Positions 50,328 through 60,310 of a stretch of DNA of 64,000 nt are shown here, piece by piece. This DNA is from an uncultured Collinsella sp. Its GTDB lineage: Bacteria > Actinomycetota > Coriobacteriia > Coriobacteriales > Coriobacteriaceae. The notes beneath the pieces were generated by a model. The model was not told the DNA's origin. It made no database searches and saw only the letters and a program-made list of their open reading frames with translations. The stretch lies in the NCBI GenBank assembly GCA_934643145.1, contig CAKUBM010000003.1:62001-126000 (forward strand), read 5' to 3'. Within the stretch, counting starts at the first letter, position 1; each line of letters begins with the position of its first letter. Position numbers and translations under genes: made by a program.

Positions 50328-51833
50328 ATGGAGCGTGCAAGCGGTGTCCTCATGCCCATCTCATCTCTGCCCGGACCTTACGGCATCGGCGGCTTTGGCT
50401 GGAATGCCTACGACTTCGTCGATTTCCTTTCCTCGTGTAAACAACATTACTGGCAGATTCTGCCCCTTACGACGACCAGCTATGGCGATTCGCCCTATCA
50501 GTCGTTCTCGGCCCGTGCCGGCAACCCCAACTTCATCGACTTTGCCGAGCTTATCGAGGCAGGGTATCTGGAGCAGCGCGATATCGATGGAGTGTACCTG
50601 GGCTCTGACCCCAGCAACGTCGACTACGGTGCCATCTTTGGCGGCCGCCGTCAGATTCTCGACCGCGCCGCTGAGCGCTTTGCAGCCGACAAGCCGGCGG
50701 ACTTCGATGACTTCATCCAGGTCAACGAGGACTGGCTCATCCCCTACTGTGAGTTCATGACTGTCAAAGAGGAGTGCGGCCTCAAGGCGTTTTGGGAGTG
50801 GCCCGCGGAGCTCCGCACCCGCGGCGAGGCTTCCGCCAAGGTCTGCGCCGACCATCCGGCGCGTATGCTCTACCACCAGATGACGCAGTACTTCTTCGAT
50901 CGCCAGTGGAGCCGCCTCAAGGCCTATGCCAACGAGCGTGACATCCTGATCATCGGCGACCTGCCCATCTACGTCTCGCGCGACTCCGTCGAGATGTGGG
51001 CGACGCCTGAGCTCTTTAAGATCGACGCCGCCGGCAATCCCGTGAGCGTCGCCGGCACGCCGCCCGATCAGTTCTCGGCCACCGGCCAGTACTGGGGCAA
51101 CCCCATCTACGACTGGGACGCCATGGAGGCCGACGGGTTCTCCTGGTGGGAGGGTCGCATCCGCGCCGCCCTCGACATGTACGACGTCATCCGCCTGGAC
51201 CACTTCCGCGGCTTCGAGGCCTATTGGGAGGTGCCGTTCTCCTCGCCCGATTCGTCCTACGGTTCGTGGACGCAGGGCCCCGGTCTCAAGCTCTTTAAGA
51301 CGCTCGAGAAAAAGCTCGGCACGCTGCCCATCATCGCCGAGGACTTGGGCTTCCTAACCCCCGGCGTCATCGACATGCGCGATAACTCGGGCTTCCCCGG
51401 TATGAAGATCCTACAGTTTGCCTTTGAGGGCACCAACTCGTACTACCTGCCGCACAACTACATCGCCAACACCGTCGCCTATGTGGGCACACACGACAAC
51501 GAGACGGCGCGCGGCTGGTTTGAAGGAACGGCCACCCCGCGCCAGCGTGAGCAAGCGGCCCTGTATACCCATCAGAAAGATGGCGAGCCCATCACTGATG
51601 CGTTCAATCGCACCATCGCCGCCAGCGTAAGCGACACGTGCATCTACACCATGCAGGACCTGCTCAACCTGGGCAACGAGGCGCGCATCAACACCCCTGC
51701 CACCCTGGGCGGCAACTGGACGTGGCGCATGCTCGATGGCGCCATCACCCGCGAGCTCGAGCACAAGCTCACCGACTGGACCGAGACCTACTTCCGCATC
51801 CCGTCAGAAGCCGAAATCGAGCTTCCCCAATAG
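50328..51833 (+). CDS. malQ: 4-alpha-glucanotransferase (amylomaltase)
   Basis: 501 residues, GH77. It transfers alpha-1,4-glucan segments, releasing glucose from maltodextrins. Motifs: RASGVLMPISSLPGPYGIGG, WQILPLTTTSYGDSPYQSFS, LIIGDLPIYVSRDSVEMWAT, VIRLDHFRGFEAYWEVP (nucleophile Asp), LPIIAEDLGFLTPGVIDMRD (acid/base Glu) and AYVGTHDNETARGWF (third Asp). ATG50328 has GGTGAG at 7 nt; TTG50313 and GTG50316 are in frame and lie behind AAAAAGG. Followed by a terminator and glgP. Confidence 0.95.
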   Translation: MERASGVLMPISSLPGPYGIGGFGWNAYDFVDFLSSCKQHYWQILPLTTTSYGDSPYQSFSARAGNPNFIDFAELIEAGYLEQRDIDGVYLGSDPSNVDYGAIFGGRRQILDRAAERFAADKPADFDDFIQVNEDWLIPYCEFMTVKEECGLKAFWEWPAELRTRGEASAKVCADHPARMLYHQMTQYFFDRQWSRLKAYANERDILIIGDLPIYVSRDSVEMWATPELFKIDAAGNPVSVAGTPPDQFSATGQYWGNPIYDWDAMEADGFSWWEGRIRAALDMYDVIRLDHFRGFEAYWEVPFSSPDSSYGSWTQGPGLKLFKTLEKKLGTLPIIAEDLGFLTPGVIDMRDNSGFPGMKILQFAFEGTNSYYLPHNYIANTVAYVGTHDNETARGWFEGTATPRQREQAALYTHQKDGEPITDAFNRTIAASVSDTCIYTMQDLLNLGNEARINTPATLGGNWTWRMLDGAITRELEHKLTDWTETYFRIPSEAEIELPQ

Positions 51834-51881
51834 GAGCCATCGCGCCCGACCCCACCTCATCGTGCGGACGCGTTCGCCTTT

Positions 51882-51925
51882 CCCGCGCGAGGCCACCCCA
51901 ATCCCCTCGCGCGGGCTTCTTTTGT
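51882..51925 (+). terminator. Terminator or attenuator between malQ and glgP
   Basis: CCCGCGCGAGG-(12 nt)-CCTCGCGCGGG followed by CTTCTTTTGTATTTC. Confidence 0.8.
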
Positions 51926-51962
51926 ATTTCTGACATGTAGTCAACCCACCACAGGAGGAAAC

Positions 51963-54230
<2,268 letters not shown>

Positions 54231-54255
54231 TTCGCTTCCTTTACCCATCCTCTTG

Positions 54256-54290
54256 AAAAACGGAGTCGTGGAAACACGGCTCCGTTTTTT
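54256..54290 (+). terminator. Terminator of glgP
   Basis: AAAAACGGAGTCGTG-gaaa-CACGGCTCCGTTTTTT, a GNRA-loop hairpin with A and U tracts; it can also act on the minus strand. Confidence 0.95.
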
Positions 54291-54328
54291 GTGCCGATAC
54301 ATTGACCCGTGGCCCGCCTCGGCCTAAT

Positions 54329-54548
54329 TGTCTCGATCTGTAACATCTACTTAGGCAAAACGGTCCTACCTGTTACAGATCGAGACAATCCAAACCGCCC
54401 ATCTGAGTTCATCTCAATCTGTAACATCTGGCCCCCAAAAACGGGTCTAACTGTTACAGGTCGAGACAAACACAACCGCCCTGTTGAAATATCTCAATCT
54501 GTAACAACATCTCGGCCAAAACGACCCCTGGTGTTACAGATTGAGACA
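54329..54548. repeat. Array of three spaced hairpin repeats (TCTGTAACA / TGTTACAGA)
   Basis: Units at 54329-54387, 54411-54468 and 54491-54548, period about 80 bp. Each reads TCTC(G/A)ATCTGTAACA ... TGTTACAG(A/G)T(C/T)GAGACA, with a variable 20-25-nt centre that keeps CAAAA(A)CG. Base changes in the arms are partly compensated (CGATCTG/CAGATCG; CAATCTG/CAGATTG). The 54231-54698 gap holds this array and two terminators, with no gene. Confidence 0.92.
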
Positions 54549-54590
54549 AACCGTCAGACAGACAAACCCTCAAACCACCCCGACACAAAG

Positions 54591-54628
54591 AAAGGCTCCC
54601 CTCTCGCCCAGTGGACGGGAGGGGAGCC
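54591..54628 (-). terminator. Terminator of the ABC transporter ATPase gene
   Basis: GGCTCCCCTC-(about 15 nt)-GAGGGGAGCC, then TTTCTTTG on the minus strand. Confidence 0.85.
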
Positions 54629-54698
54629 TCATATGTGACCGCGGCAAAAGGATGGCAATACCGCAGTCGCCCAAAGGGAGGGCCTAGATACACCGAGC

Positions 54699-55895
54699 CT
54701 AGATAAGGTTCTTGCCCGAGGCCTTGTCGAAGAGATGGGTCGCGTTCTTCTCGAACTTGAACCAGATGGGGTCGCCAGCCTTGAGCGCGCCCTTGGCCTC
54801 GAGGTCGACGACGGGGATGATCAGGACGAACTGACCGTCGGGAGCGGTCACGTGGACGTGCTCGGTGGAGCCCATGAGCTCGGTCACCTCGACGGTGCCC
54901 TGGAGCGCGCCCTCCTCGCCCTTGTCGGCAAGCAGGATCTGCTCGGGACGAACACCGGCCGTAATCTCCTTCACGTCGCCGCCGTCCCAGTTAAGGGCAA
55001 GCTGAGCGCAAGTCTCGGGAGCGAGTGCCACGCTCATGTCCTCGGTCTTGACGGTAAAGCCGTTGCCCGAGCGCACCAGCTGGGCATCGAAGAAGTTCAT
55101 CTGCGGCACGCCGATAAAGCCGGCGACGAAGATGTTCGCGGGGTGGTTGAAGACCTCCTGCGGCGTGGCGATCTGCTGGACGACGCCATCCTTCATGACC
55201 ACGATGCGGTCGCCGAGGGTCATGGCCTCGGTCTGGTCGTGGGTGACGTAGATGAAAGTACCCTTGATCTCGTGACGCAGCTTGATGAGCTCGGCGCGCA
55301 TCTGGTTACGGAGCTTGGCGTCCAGGTTGGACAGCGGCTCGTCCATCAGGAAGACCTTGGGGTCACGCACGATGGCGCGGCCGATGGCGACACGCTGACG
55401 CTGACCGCCCGAGAGTGCCTTGGGCTTACGGTCGAGGTACTCGGTAATACCCAGAATCTCGGCAGCGGAGCGAACCTTGCGGTCGATCTCGTCCTTGGGA
55501 ACCTTCTTGAGTTCGAGCGTAAACGCCATGTTCTCGTACACCGTCATGTTGGGGTACAGGGCGTAGCTCTGGAACACCATGGCAATGTCGCGGTCCTTGG
55601 GAGCGACGTCATTGACGCGCTTGCCATCGATGAGCACGTCGCCCGAGGTGATGTCCTCCAGGCCGGCGACCATGCGCATCGTCGTGGACTTACCGCAGCC
55701 AGAGGGGCCGACGAGGACGATAAACTCCTGGTCGTGGACGGTGAGGTTAAAGTCCTCTACTGCAAGCACGCCGTCCTCGGTAACCTTGAGGTTGTGCTTC
55801 TTCTCCTCGGTCTTCTTTTTGCCAAAGAAGCCCTTCTTTTTGGACTCGTTGTTGGGATACACCTTCTGAACATGTTTGAGAACGATCTCGGCCAT
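54699..55895 (-). CDS. ABC transporter ATPase, MsmK/UgpC/MalK type
   Basis: 398 residues. Walker A LVGPSGCGKST (about 62-71), Q-loop FQSYALYPNMTVYENMAF, signature LSGGQRQRVAIGRAI, Walker B VFLMDEPLSNLD, H-loop YVTHDQTEAM, then a C-terminal TOBE/OB regulatory domain from AGVRPEQILLADKG. Unusual is a Lys-rich insertion of about 30 residues (NNESKKKGFFGKKKTEEKKH) between the first strands, before Walker A. It energises the sugar permease encoded downstream by position but upstream in transcription. Confidence 0.94.
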   Translation of the reverse strand: MAEIVLKHVQKVYPNNESKKKGFFGKKKTEEKKHNLKVTEDGVLAVEDFNLTVHDQEFIVLVGPSGCGKSTTMRMVAGLEDITSGDVLIDGKRVNDVAPKDRDIAMVFQSYALYPNMTVYENMAFTLELKKVPKDEIDRKVRSAAEILGITEYLDRKPKALSGGQRQRVAIGRAIVRDPKVFLMDEPLSNLDAKLRNQMRAELIKLRHEIKGTFIYVTHDQTEAMTLGDRIVVMKDGVVQQIATPQEVFNHPANIFVAGFIGVPQMNFFDAQLVRSGNGFTVKTEDMSVALAPETCAQLALNWDGGDVKEITAGVRPEQILLADKGEEGALQGTVEVTELMGSTEHVHVTAPDGQFVLIIPVVDLEAKGALKAGDPIWFKFEKNATHLFDKASGKNLI

Positions 55896-55913
55896 GTCTT
55901 TACCTTTCGATAC

Positions 55914-55938
55914 GCGGCGCCACGCTGAGGGGCGCCGC
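55914..55938 (-). promoter_or_regulatory. Intercistronic hairpin before the ATPase gene
   Basis: GCGGCGCC-(about 9 nt)-GGCGCCGC between the permease stop and the ATPase start; no T-run. It may adjust ATPase expression relative to the permeases. Confidence 0.5.
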
Positions 55939-55963
55939 AGATACTTGCAAAACAGTTACGGCA

Positions 55964-56803
55964 TCAGCCCTTGACGGCACCTGCCACCACGCCGTCGATG
56001 ATGTACTTCTGGCAGAAGATGTACATGATGACGATGGGGATAACGACCATCATGATGCAGGCCATCATGGGGCCGAGCTCAACATGGCCGTAGCCGCCAC
56101 GGAAGTACTGGATCAAGATAGGAATGGTCTTGTACTTGGTGGAGTCGAGCGTAAGGTAGGGCAGCAGATAGTCGTTCCAGACCCACATGGTCTCGAGAAT
56201 GCCGACCGAAAGATAGGTAGGCTTCATGATGGGAAGGACGATCTTAAAGAACACCTGGACGGGGTTGCAGCCGTCGATCATGGCCGCCTCTTCGATCTCG
56301 AGCGGGATGTTCTTGACAAAACCGGCGAACATGAAGACCGCCAGGCCCGCGCCAAAACCAAGGTAGATGAAGCAGATGTTGAACGGCGTGTTAAAGCCGA
56401 TGCGGTCCGCGAGGTTGGACAGCGTGAACATGAGCATCTGGAAAGGTACGACCATCGAGAAGACGAACAGGTAATAGAAGAAGTTCGAGATCTTGCTGTT
56501 GACGCGCACCACGTACCAAGCGCACATGGAGCAGCACACCAGGATCAGCACGACCGAGGTAACCGTGATGATGAGCGAATACATAAACGCCGAGGCAAAA
56601 CCCTGCTCGTTCAGAGCATGCACGTAGTTTGCAAGGCCGTTGAACGTCTCGGGCGTGAGCAGATCGAACGCCGTGGTGGTGCTGATTGCGGTCGCTTTCT
56701 TAAAGGAATTGAGCGCAATCATAAACACGGGGTAGATCCATGCGAGCGACAGGATCGTAAAGAAAATCGAGAGCGCGCGGTTGATAGCTTTATCGCGTTT
56801 CAT
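55964..56803 (-). CDS. ABC sugar permease, MalG type
   Basis: 279 residues, six helices. The EAA loop is IEEAAMIDGCNPVQVFFKIV to LPIMKPTYLSVGIL. The N-terminus is MKRDKAINRALSIFFTILSL and the C-terminus YIFCQKYIIDGVVAGAVKG, a typical MalG ending. It overlaps the MalF-type gene by one base (TAATG-like junction), so it is coupled to it. Substrate: oligosaccharide, probably maltodextrin given malQ, glgP and the shared operator. Confidence 0.93.
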   Translation of the reverse strand: MKRDKAINRALSIFFTILSLAWIYPVFMIALNSFKKATAISTTTAFDLLTPETFNGLANYVHALNEQGFASAFMYSLIITVTSVVLILVCCSMCAWYVVRVNSKISNFFYYLFVFSMVVPFQMLMFTLSNLADRIGFNTPFNICFIYLGFGAGLAVFMFAGFVKNIPLEIEEAAMIDGCNPVQVFFKIVLPIMKPTYLSVGILETMWVWNDYLLPYLTLDSTKYKTIPILIQYFRGGYGHVELGPMMACIMMVVIPIVIMYIFCQKYIIDGVVAGAVKG

Positions 56804-57657
56804 TACTGCTGCACCTCCTTGGACCTCGTGGCCTTAAGCTGGATCATGGAAATAGCGACGACCAGGATGCAGAAGATAACTGCCTTGGCCTGACCGATGC
56901 CCTGCCATGCGATGCCAGCACGCGAGTAGAACGTGTTGTAGATGTTCAGGGCGAGCATCTCGGTGGAGTGCGCAGGGGCGCCACCGGTAAGGGCGAGGTT
57001 CTGGTCGAACAGCTTAAAGCCGTTGGTGATGGACAGGAACAGGCAGATGGTGATCGTCGGCATCAGGTTGGGAATCTTAACCTTCCAAAACGTCTGCCAT
57101 GCCGTAGCACCGTCGACCTTGGCGGCCTCGATGTAGTCGGACGGAATGGACTGCAGACCGGCGATGTAGATGATCATCATGTAGCCGACCTGCTGCCACA
57201 GGGTCAGGACGATAAGACCCCAGAAGCCAGCGGCGGAGTTAAGGGCGATGAGCTGGGCACCCACATTGGAGAGCAGGCAGTTGATGAGGATCTGCCAGAT
57301 GTAGCCCAGCACGATGCCGCCGATCAGGTTAGGCATAAAGAAGATCGTACGGAAGATGTTGGTGCCCTTGAGCGCCTTGCGGGTGAGCGCCTGCGCAATA
57401 GCCAGCGCAATCACGTTGATAAGCACCGTCGACAGGAAGGCAAACGCCACGGTAAAGAAGAACGACGTGGCAAACTGCGGATCGGACAGTGCGCGCACAT
57501 AGTTCTCGATACCGACAAAGTGCGTGTTGTTGATGGTAATAAACTGGCAGAACGAGAGATAGAATCCCTGGATAAAGGGGATTACGAACCCGATCATAAA
57601 CGCCAGGCACGTGGGCAGCATAAAGAGCGGCCACCAGCGCTTGAGTGCTTTGCCCAT
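56803..57657 (-). CDS. ABC sugar permease, MalF type
   Basis: 284 residues, six helices, starting MGKALKRWWPLFMLPTCLAF. The EAA motif is YIEAAKVDGATAWQTFWKVK followed by IPNLMPTITICLFLSITNGF. It lacks the large periplasmic P2 loop of E. coli MalF, as is usual in Gram-positives. TGAAAGGACCC precedes the ATG. It follows the binding protein gene across a hairpin. Confidence 0.93.
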   Translation of the reverse strand: MGKALKRWWPLFMLPTCLAFMIGFVIPFIQGFYLSFCQFITINNTHFVGIENYVRALSDPQFATSFFFTVAFAFLSTVLINVIALAIAQALTRKALKGTNIFRTIFFMPNLIGGIVLGYIWQILINCLLSNVGAQLIALNSAAGFWGLIVLTLWQQVGYMMIIYIAGLQSIPSDYIEAAKVDGATAWQTFWKVKIPNLMPTITICLFLSITNGFKLFDQNLALTGGAPAHSTEMLALNIYNTFYSRAGIAWQGIGQAKAVIFCILVVAISMIQLKATRSKEVQQ

Positions 57658-57679
57658 AGAAGGGTCCTTTCAATATGCA

Positions 57680-57711
57680 GGGGGCGGGCAAACCAACGTC
57701 TGCCCGCCCCC
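57680..57711 (-). terminator. Hairpin between the binding protein and permease genes
   Basis: GGGGGCGGGCA and TGCCCGCCCCC, a perfect 11-bp stem with a 10-nt loop and a short T-poor tail. Such stems usually leave more mRNA for the binding protein than for the permeases. Confidence 0.75.
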
Positions 57712-57743
57712 GCCGCTAATCAGATAGCTTGGGCAGCAATTGC

Positions 57744-59060
57744 TTACTCAGAAGCGGCCTTCTCGGTCTTCCAACCGTCGACGAAGGCGTTCTTGACGCC
57801 GTCCCACTTGGTGTTGTCGGCTGCGTAAGCGATCAGAGCCTGCTTGAGGTTCTTCTTCCACTCCTCAGAGGGGATGTAGACGAAGTCCCAAGCGACGGTC
57901 TTCTTGCCGTCCTTGGCCATGGCAACGGCCTGCTGCGAGAAGATGTTGGTGGTGTCCTTGGCGCTCTTGAACGGGGCAGTCAGACCCATCTTGTCAGCGA
58001 TGATGCTGGTGGCGGTGTCAGAGGTGACGCACCAATACATGAAGTCCTCGGTGGCCTTCTGAGCGTCCTCGGAAGCCTGGGAGCTGACGCACCAGTAGTT
58101 CTCGCCGCCGGAGCACAGGCCCTGGTTCTCCTCGCCGTCAACACCGATGTAGATGGGCATCATGCCGATCTGGTCATCGGTCATGCCGGCCTTGGTGAGA
58201 TCAGCGTAGGCCCAAGAGCCGTTCTGATAGAAGACGGCCTTACCGGTTGCGAACTCGTTGGTGGCATCGTCGCCGGTCTTGGAAGCGAGCTGCGAAGGAT
58301 CGCAGGTGGAGTCGGTGATGTACAGGTCGAAGATCTGCTTGTAGTTGTCGAGGAACTCGCCCTTGATCTCATCGTCCTCCTCGTTGTGCTCCTTCTCGAA
58401 CTCGTAGTAGAGCGGGAGGTTGGCGAGGTGGGTGGTGTAGCGCCAGCTGGAGGAGTCGTCCATGCCGGCGGAGGTGAAGGCACCGTCAACGCCGAGCTCG
58501 TCCTTGCGGGCCTGGATGTCGTCGGCGCAAGCCTTCAGCTTGTCGAAGGAGTTGATGTCCTCGGCCTTGTAGCCGGCCTTCTCGAGGAGCTCCTTGTTGT
58601 AGATGATGCCGTAGCTCTCCTGGACCCAGTCGATACCCAGATCCTTGCCGTCGGACTGCAGAGCCAGGGAGTCGTCGATGAGCTCGCCACGGACCTTGGT
58701 GTCGGACAGGTCGGCGCAGTAGTCCTTCCAGTTCTTAAGACCGGTGGGGCCGTTGACCTGGAACAGCGTAGGAGCGGAGCTCTTGGACATCTCGGACTTG
58801 AGCTTCTCCTCGTAGGTGTTGGAAGCGGCGGTCACGACCTTGACCTCGACGCCCTTCTCCTCCTTATAGGCCTTGGCGATCTCCTTCCACTCCTTGTCGA
58901 CCTCGGGCTTGAAGTTGAGGAAGTAGACCTCGGCAGCGTCACCAGAAGCAGAGGAGCCGGAGCCGGCGGAGCCGCCGCAACCCACGAGACCAAGGCCCAG
59001 AACCGCAGCCGCGGAACCAGCGAAGCCCAGGAACTGCCTTCTGCTCATTTCGTTCTTCAT
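57744..59060 (-). CDS. ABC transporter sugar-binding lipoprotein (Tat-type signal)
   Basis: 438 residues. The N-terminus MKNEMSRRQFLGFAGSAAAV has a twin-arginine motif, and LVGCGG is a lipobox, so it is probably a Tat-exported lipoprotein. The mature part is a family 1 solute-binding fold: VYFLNFKPEVDKEWKEIAKA, APTLFQVNGPTGLKNWKDYC, ELGVDGAFTSAGMDDSSSWR, EFATGKAVFYQNGSWAYADL, and GLCSGGENYWCVSSQASEDA. AAAGGGTGG precedes ATG59060. It is the first gene of the transporter operon; order binding protein, MalF, MalG, ATPase. Confidence 0.92.
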   Translation of the reverse strand: MKNEMSRRQFLGFAGSAAAVLGLGLVGCGGSAGSGSSASGDAAEVYFLNFKPEVDKEWKEIAKAYKEEKGVEVKVVTAASNTYEEKLKSEMSKSSAPTLFQVNGPTGLKNWKDYCADLSDTKVRGELIDDSLALQSDGKDLGIDWVQESYGIIYNKELLEKAGYKAEDINSFDKLKACADDIQARKDELGVDGAFTSAGMDDSSSWRYTTHLANLPLYYEFEKEHNEEDDEIKGEFLDNYKQIFDLYITDSTCDPSQLASKTGDDATNEFATGKAVFYQNGSWAYADLTKAGMTDDQIGMMPIYIGVDGEENQGLCSGGENYWCVSSQASEDAQKATEDFMYWCVTSDTATSIIADKMGLTAPFKSAKDTTNIFSQQAVAMAKDGKKTVAWDFVYIPSEEWKKNLKQALIAYAADNTKWDGVKNAFVDGWKTEKAASE

Positions 59061-59168
59061 TACAATCCACCCTTTCACACCGTGGCGACACCCTTTGTCG
59101 CCGCCTTCGGAGATTGGCCTGGGGACTTTGCCCCTTTTGCTAATTCGTACAATACGCTATTTCGTTAG

Positions 59169-59260
59169 TTGTTTGAACAAGTATTACTAGAGCGGTAGAA
59201 AAACCTCGGTGAACGGTAATTTCGACTTAATGCTTGACAAGTTTTGTATAAACAATTATA
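59169..59260 (-). promoter_or_regulatory. Promoter of the ABC operon with two TTGTNTNAACAA sites
   Basis: Minus-strand TATAAT lies at 59255-59260. TTGTATAAACAA (59244-59255) covers the expected start site, and TTGTTTGAACAA (59169-59180) lies in the leader 75 bp away. Both resemble the malQ site and the sites at 60139 and 60260. Confidence 0.65.
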
Positions 59261-59277
59261 TGTTGTTAGATGCAAAC

Positions 59278-59324
59278 AAAATGCCCGGTCAGGCCGATAT
59301 ATCGTCGGCCTGACCGGGCATTTT
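59278..59324 (-). terminator. Terminator of the GntR gene
   Basis: AAAATGCCCGGTCAGGCC-(11 nt)-GGCCTGACCGGGCATTTT, a perfect 18-bp stem. It ends the regulator transcript just before the ABC promoter. Confidence 0.95.
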
Positions 59325-59366
59325 CGCTTTGAGGGCATGAGTGTCACTAAGCTGAGAGCTTGCCGC

Positions 59367-60086
59367 CTATCGCTTGGAGTTGACGCGGTAGTGGAAGATC
59401 TCGGGGTGCGTGCGGGCGTGCGTAACCTCAAACAGAATGCCGTCCGAGGTATACGACTGGCTCTCCATAACGGCGACGCAGTTGTATTTACCAAGGTCCA
59501 AATAGCTGCAGTCCTCGTCGTTGGCGAGCTCGACGCTCACCGTACGACGACTTGCCATCACTTTGACCCCGCGCTTGTGCTCCAGGTAATCGTAGATAGA
59601 CTTCTCTGCGACCTCGGGCGTGAGCCCCTTGGCGATCGACTCCAAAAAGTAGCCGTGATCCACCTGGCGCGCGCTGCCGTTGAGGCTACGAACACGTACC
59701 ACGCGAATGAGTTCCTCGCCCACCTTAAAGCCCAGGCGACGGGAGAGCTGCTCGGTGCAGACCAGATGTTCAAAGGACTTCACGTCCGTCGATGCAACGG
59801 CATTGTTGCGCTTTGCGAATTCGGCAAACGACTCGACTTCCTCGAGCGCACCGAGCATATCGGTCTCACCTTTGAGCCAAATGACACGCACGCCCTTGCC
59901 GTGAATGGGTTGCACATACATCTCGTCGGCAAGCATGGAAAGTGCTCGGCGGACGGTATTACGGGTGCACCCAAACTCCGCGGTTAGCTCCGCCTCAGTC
60001 GGCAGCATCTCCTGAAACGCGTAGGTCCCGTTAATGATGCGCGAACGGATCTCGCGGTAGATTCCTTCATAAATTGCTTTTGGCAT
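59367..60086 (-). CDS. GntR family regulator with UTRA domain, TreR-like
   Basis: 239 residues. Winged helix: IYEGIYREIRSRIINGTYAF, LPTEAELTAEFGCTRNTVRR, ALSMLADEMYVQPIHGKGVR. UTRA domain: RRLGFKVGEELIRVVRVRSL, DHGYFLESIAKGLTPEVAEK, SIYDYLEHKRGVKVMASRRT. The pattern resembles TreR, which senses a sugar phosphate. It lies between the ABC operon and the divergent PTS-HAD gene, and sites of its likely operator type flank it on both sides (59169, 59244, 60139, 60260). GAGGTGAAACA precedes the ATG. Confidence 0.9.
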   Translation of the reverse strand: MPKAIYEGIYREIRSRIINGTYAFQEMLPTEAELTAEFGCTRNTVRRALSMLADEMYVQPIHGKGVRVIWLKGETDMLGALEEVESFAEFAKRNNAVASTDVKSFEHLVCTEQLSRRLGFKVGEELIRVVRVRSLNGSARQVDHGYFLESIAKGLTPEVAEKSIYDYLEHKRGVKVMASRRTVSVELANDEDCSYLDLGKYNCVAVMESQSYTSDGILFEVTHARTHPEIFHYRVNSKR

Positions 60087-60138
60087 TGTTTCACCTCTAA
60101 TGAATATGTATGGCTAGGCACGATAGCATTTCTCAAAG

Positions 60139-60271
60139 TTGTTCAAACCATTTATCGGTAAAGCAACAATATTTAACCGTTGGCGGTTCCCGCGATGCCC
60201 AAATCGGGCCGAATCAAAACCGTGAATGCGGTAAGCAGCCAGTCCTCTACAATGAGTTCATTGTTTAAACG
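60139..60271. promoter_or_regulatory. Divergent promoter region with TTGTTYAAAC sites
   Basis: TTGTTCAAACCA (60139-60150) lies upstream of the GntR gene. ATTGTTTAAACG (60260-60271) lies just after a plus-strand TACAAT -10 (60248-60253) of the PTS-HAD gene, so it would overlap the transcription start. The remainder is AT-rich without further features. Confidence 0.6.
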
Positions 60272-60310
60272 TTCTTGCTCGCACAGCATGTTGCATCCGA
60301 AAGGTGGATT

